Shown here: piece after piece, positions 7,100 through 7,140 of the stretch
Layout: every line of letters starts with the position of its first letter
Position numbering within the stretch: the stretch's first letter is position 1
NCBI GenBank assembly: GCA_007118235.1
Contig: SKRY01000483.1
Coordinates: 1 to 7,140, forward strand
Length of the DNA: 7,140 nt
Reading direction: 5' to 3'
DNA from: Candidatus Hydrogenedentota bacterium
Lineage (GTDB): Bacteria; Hydrogenedentota; Hydrogenedentia; Hydrogenedentales; SLHB01
Notes under the pieces: generated by a model
Told to the model about the DNA's origin: nothing
The model's database searches: none
The model's input: only the letters and a program-made list of their open reading frames with translations
Made by a program: the position numbers and the translations under genes

Positions 7100-7139
7100 G
7101 CTGCTCCGGGGGAGAACATCCCCCTTGATCCCCCTTCAA
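7100..7139 (-). repeat. 40-bp G-run repeat, right copy (inverted partner of 233-272)
   Basis: Read on the minus strand from 7139 it begins TTGAAGGGGGATCAAGGGGG and matches the left copy at 35 of 40 positions in opposite orientation. On the plus strand it can form a hairpin, GGGGGA (7108-7113) with TCCCCC (7119-7124) and loop GAACA. It abuts the right window edge, so the repeat may extend further. It marks the upstream boundary of the operon as seen here. Confidence 0.7.
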
Positions 7140-7140
7140 A

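Noticed and set aside
7047..7140. CRISPR array from the clustered short repeats at the right end
   Set aside because: The units are 9 bp without spacers, and the G-run sequence is one inverted copy rather than regularly spaced direct repeats. No cas gene is present.

Overview
The window holds one compact two-component signalling operon on the minus strand, covering about 93% of the sequence. A short partial gene on the plus strand sits at the left edge, and repeat-bearing non-coding DNA lies at both ends. Base composition looks GC-rich. Very large soluble hybrid kinases with many PAS domains, single-domain response regulators, and a receiver with a four-cysteine tail are together typical of environmental bacteria with many signalling genes, such as Deltaproteobacteria (Desulfobacterota), Planctomycetes-like lineages and Candidatus Hydrogenedentes. 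The sequence does not settle the taxon.

Layout from left to right: (i) 2-151 plus, the C-terminal end of a protein that enters from the left, tentatively an IS1634-type transposase tail; (ii) 152-319, non-coding, containing a 40-bp G-run repeat at 233-272; (iii) 320-5920 minus, a 1866-residue hybrid histidine kinase (REC-REC-PAS x5-GAF-PAS x3-HisKA-HATPase-REC); (iv) 5932-6543 minus, a response regulator with a C-terminal Cys4 tail; (v) 6524-6958 minus, a stand-alone CheY-like response regulator; (vi) 6959-7140, non-coding leader with a small palindrome, a three-unit 9-bp repeat and an inverted copy of the 40-bp repeat.

Transcription would run right to left: stand-alone receiver, receiver with Cys4 tail, then kinase. 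The first two genes overlap by 20 nt and the kinase starts 11 nt after the second, so all three are very likely co-transcribed and partly translationally coupled. Together they encode five receiver domains and one kinase core. None carries a DNA-binding, diguanylate cyclase/phosphodiesterase or Hpt domain, so the output is probably protein-protein signalling or a phosphorelay completed by partners elsewhere. The kinase has no visible membrane segment, which suggests cytoplasmic sensing.

I see no convincing new biological system here. The points most worth a second look are the imperfect inverted 40-bp repeats bracketing the operon, the cysteine cluster in the fourth PAS domain, the first receiver's missing lysine, and the Cys4 tail on the middle gene.
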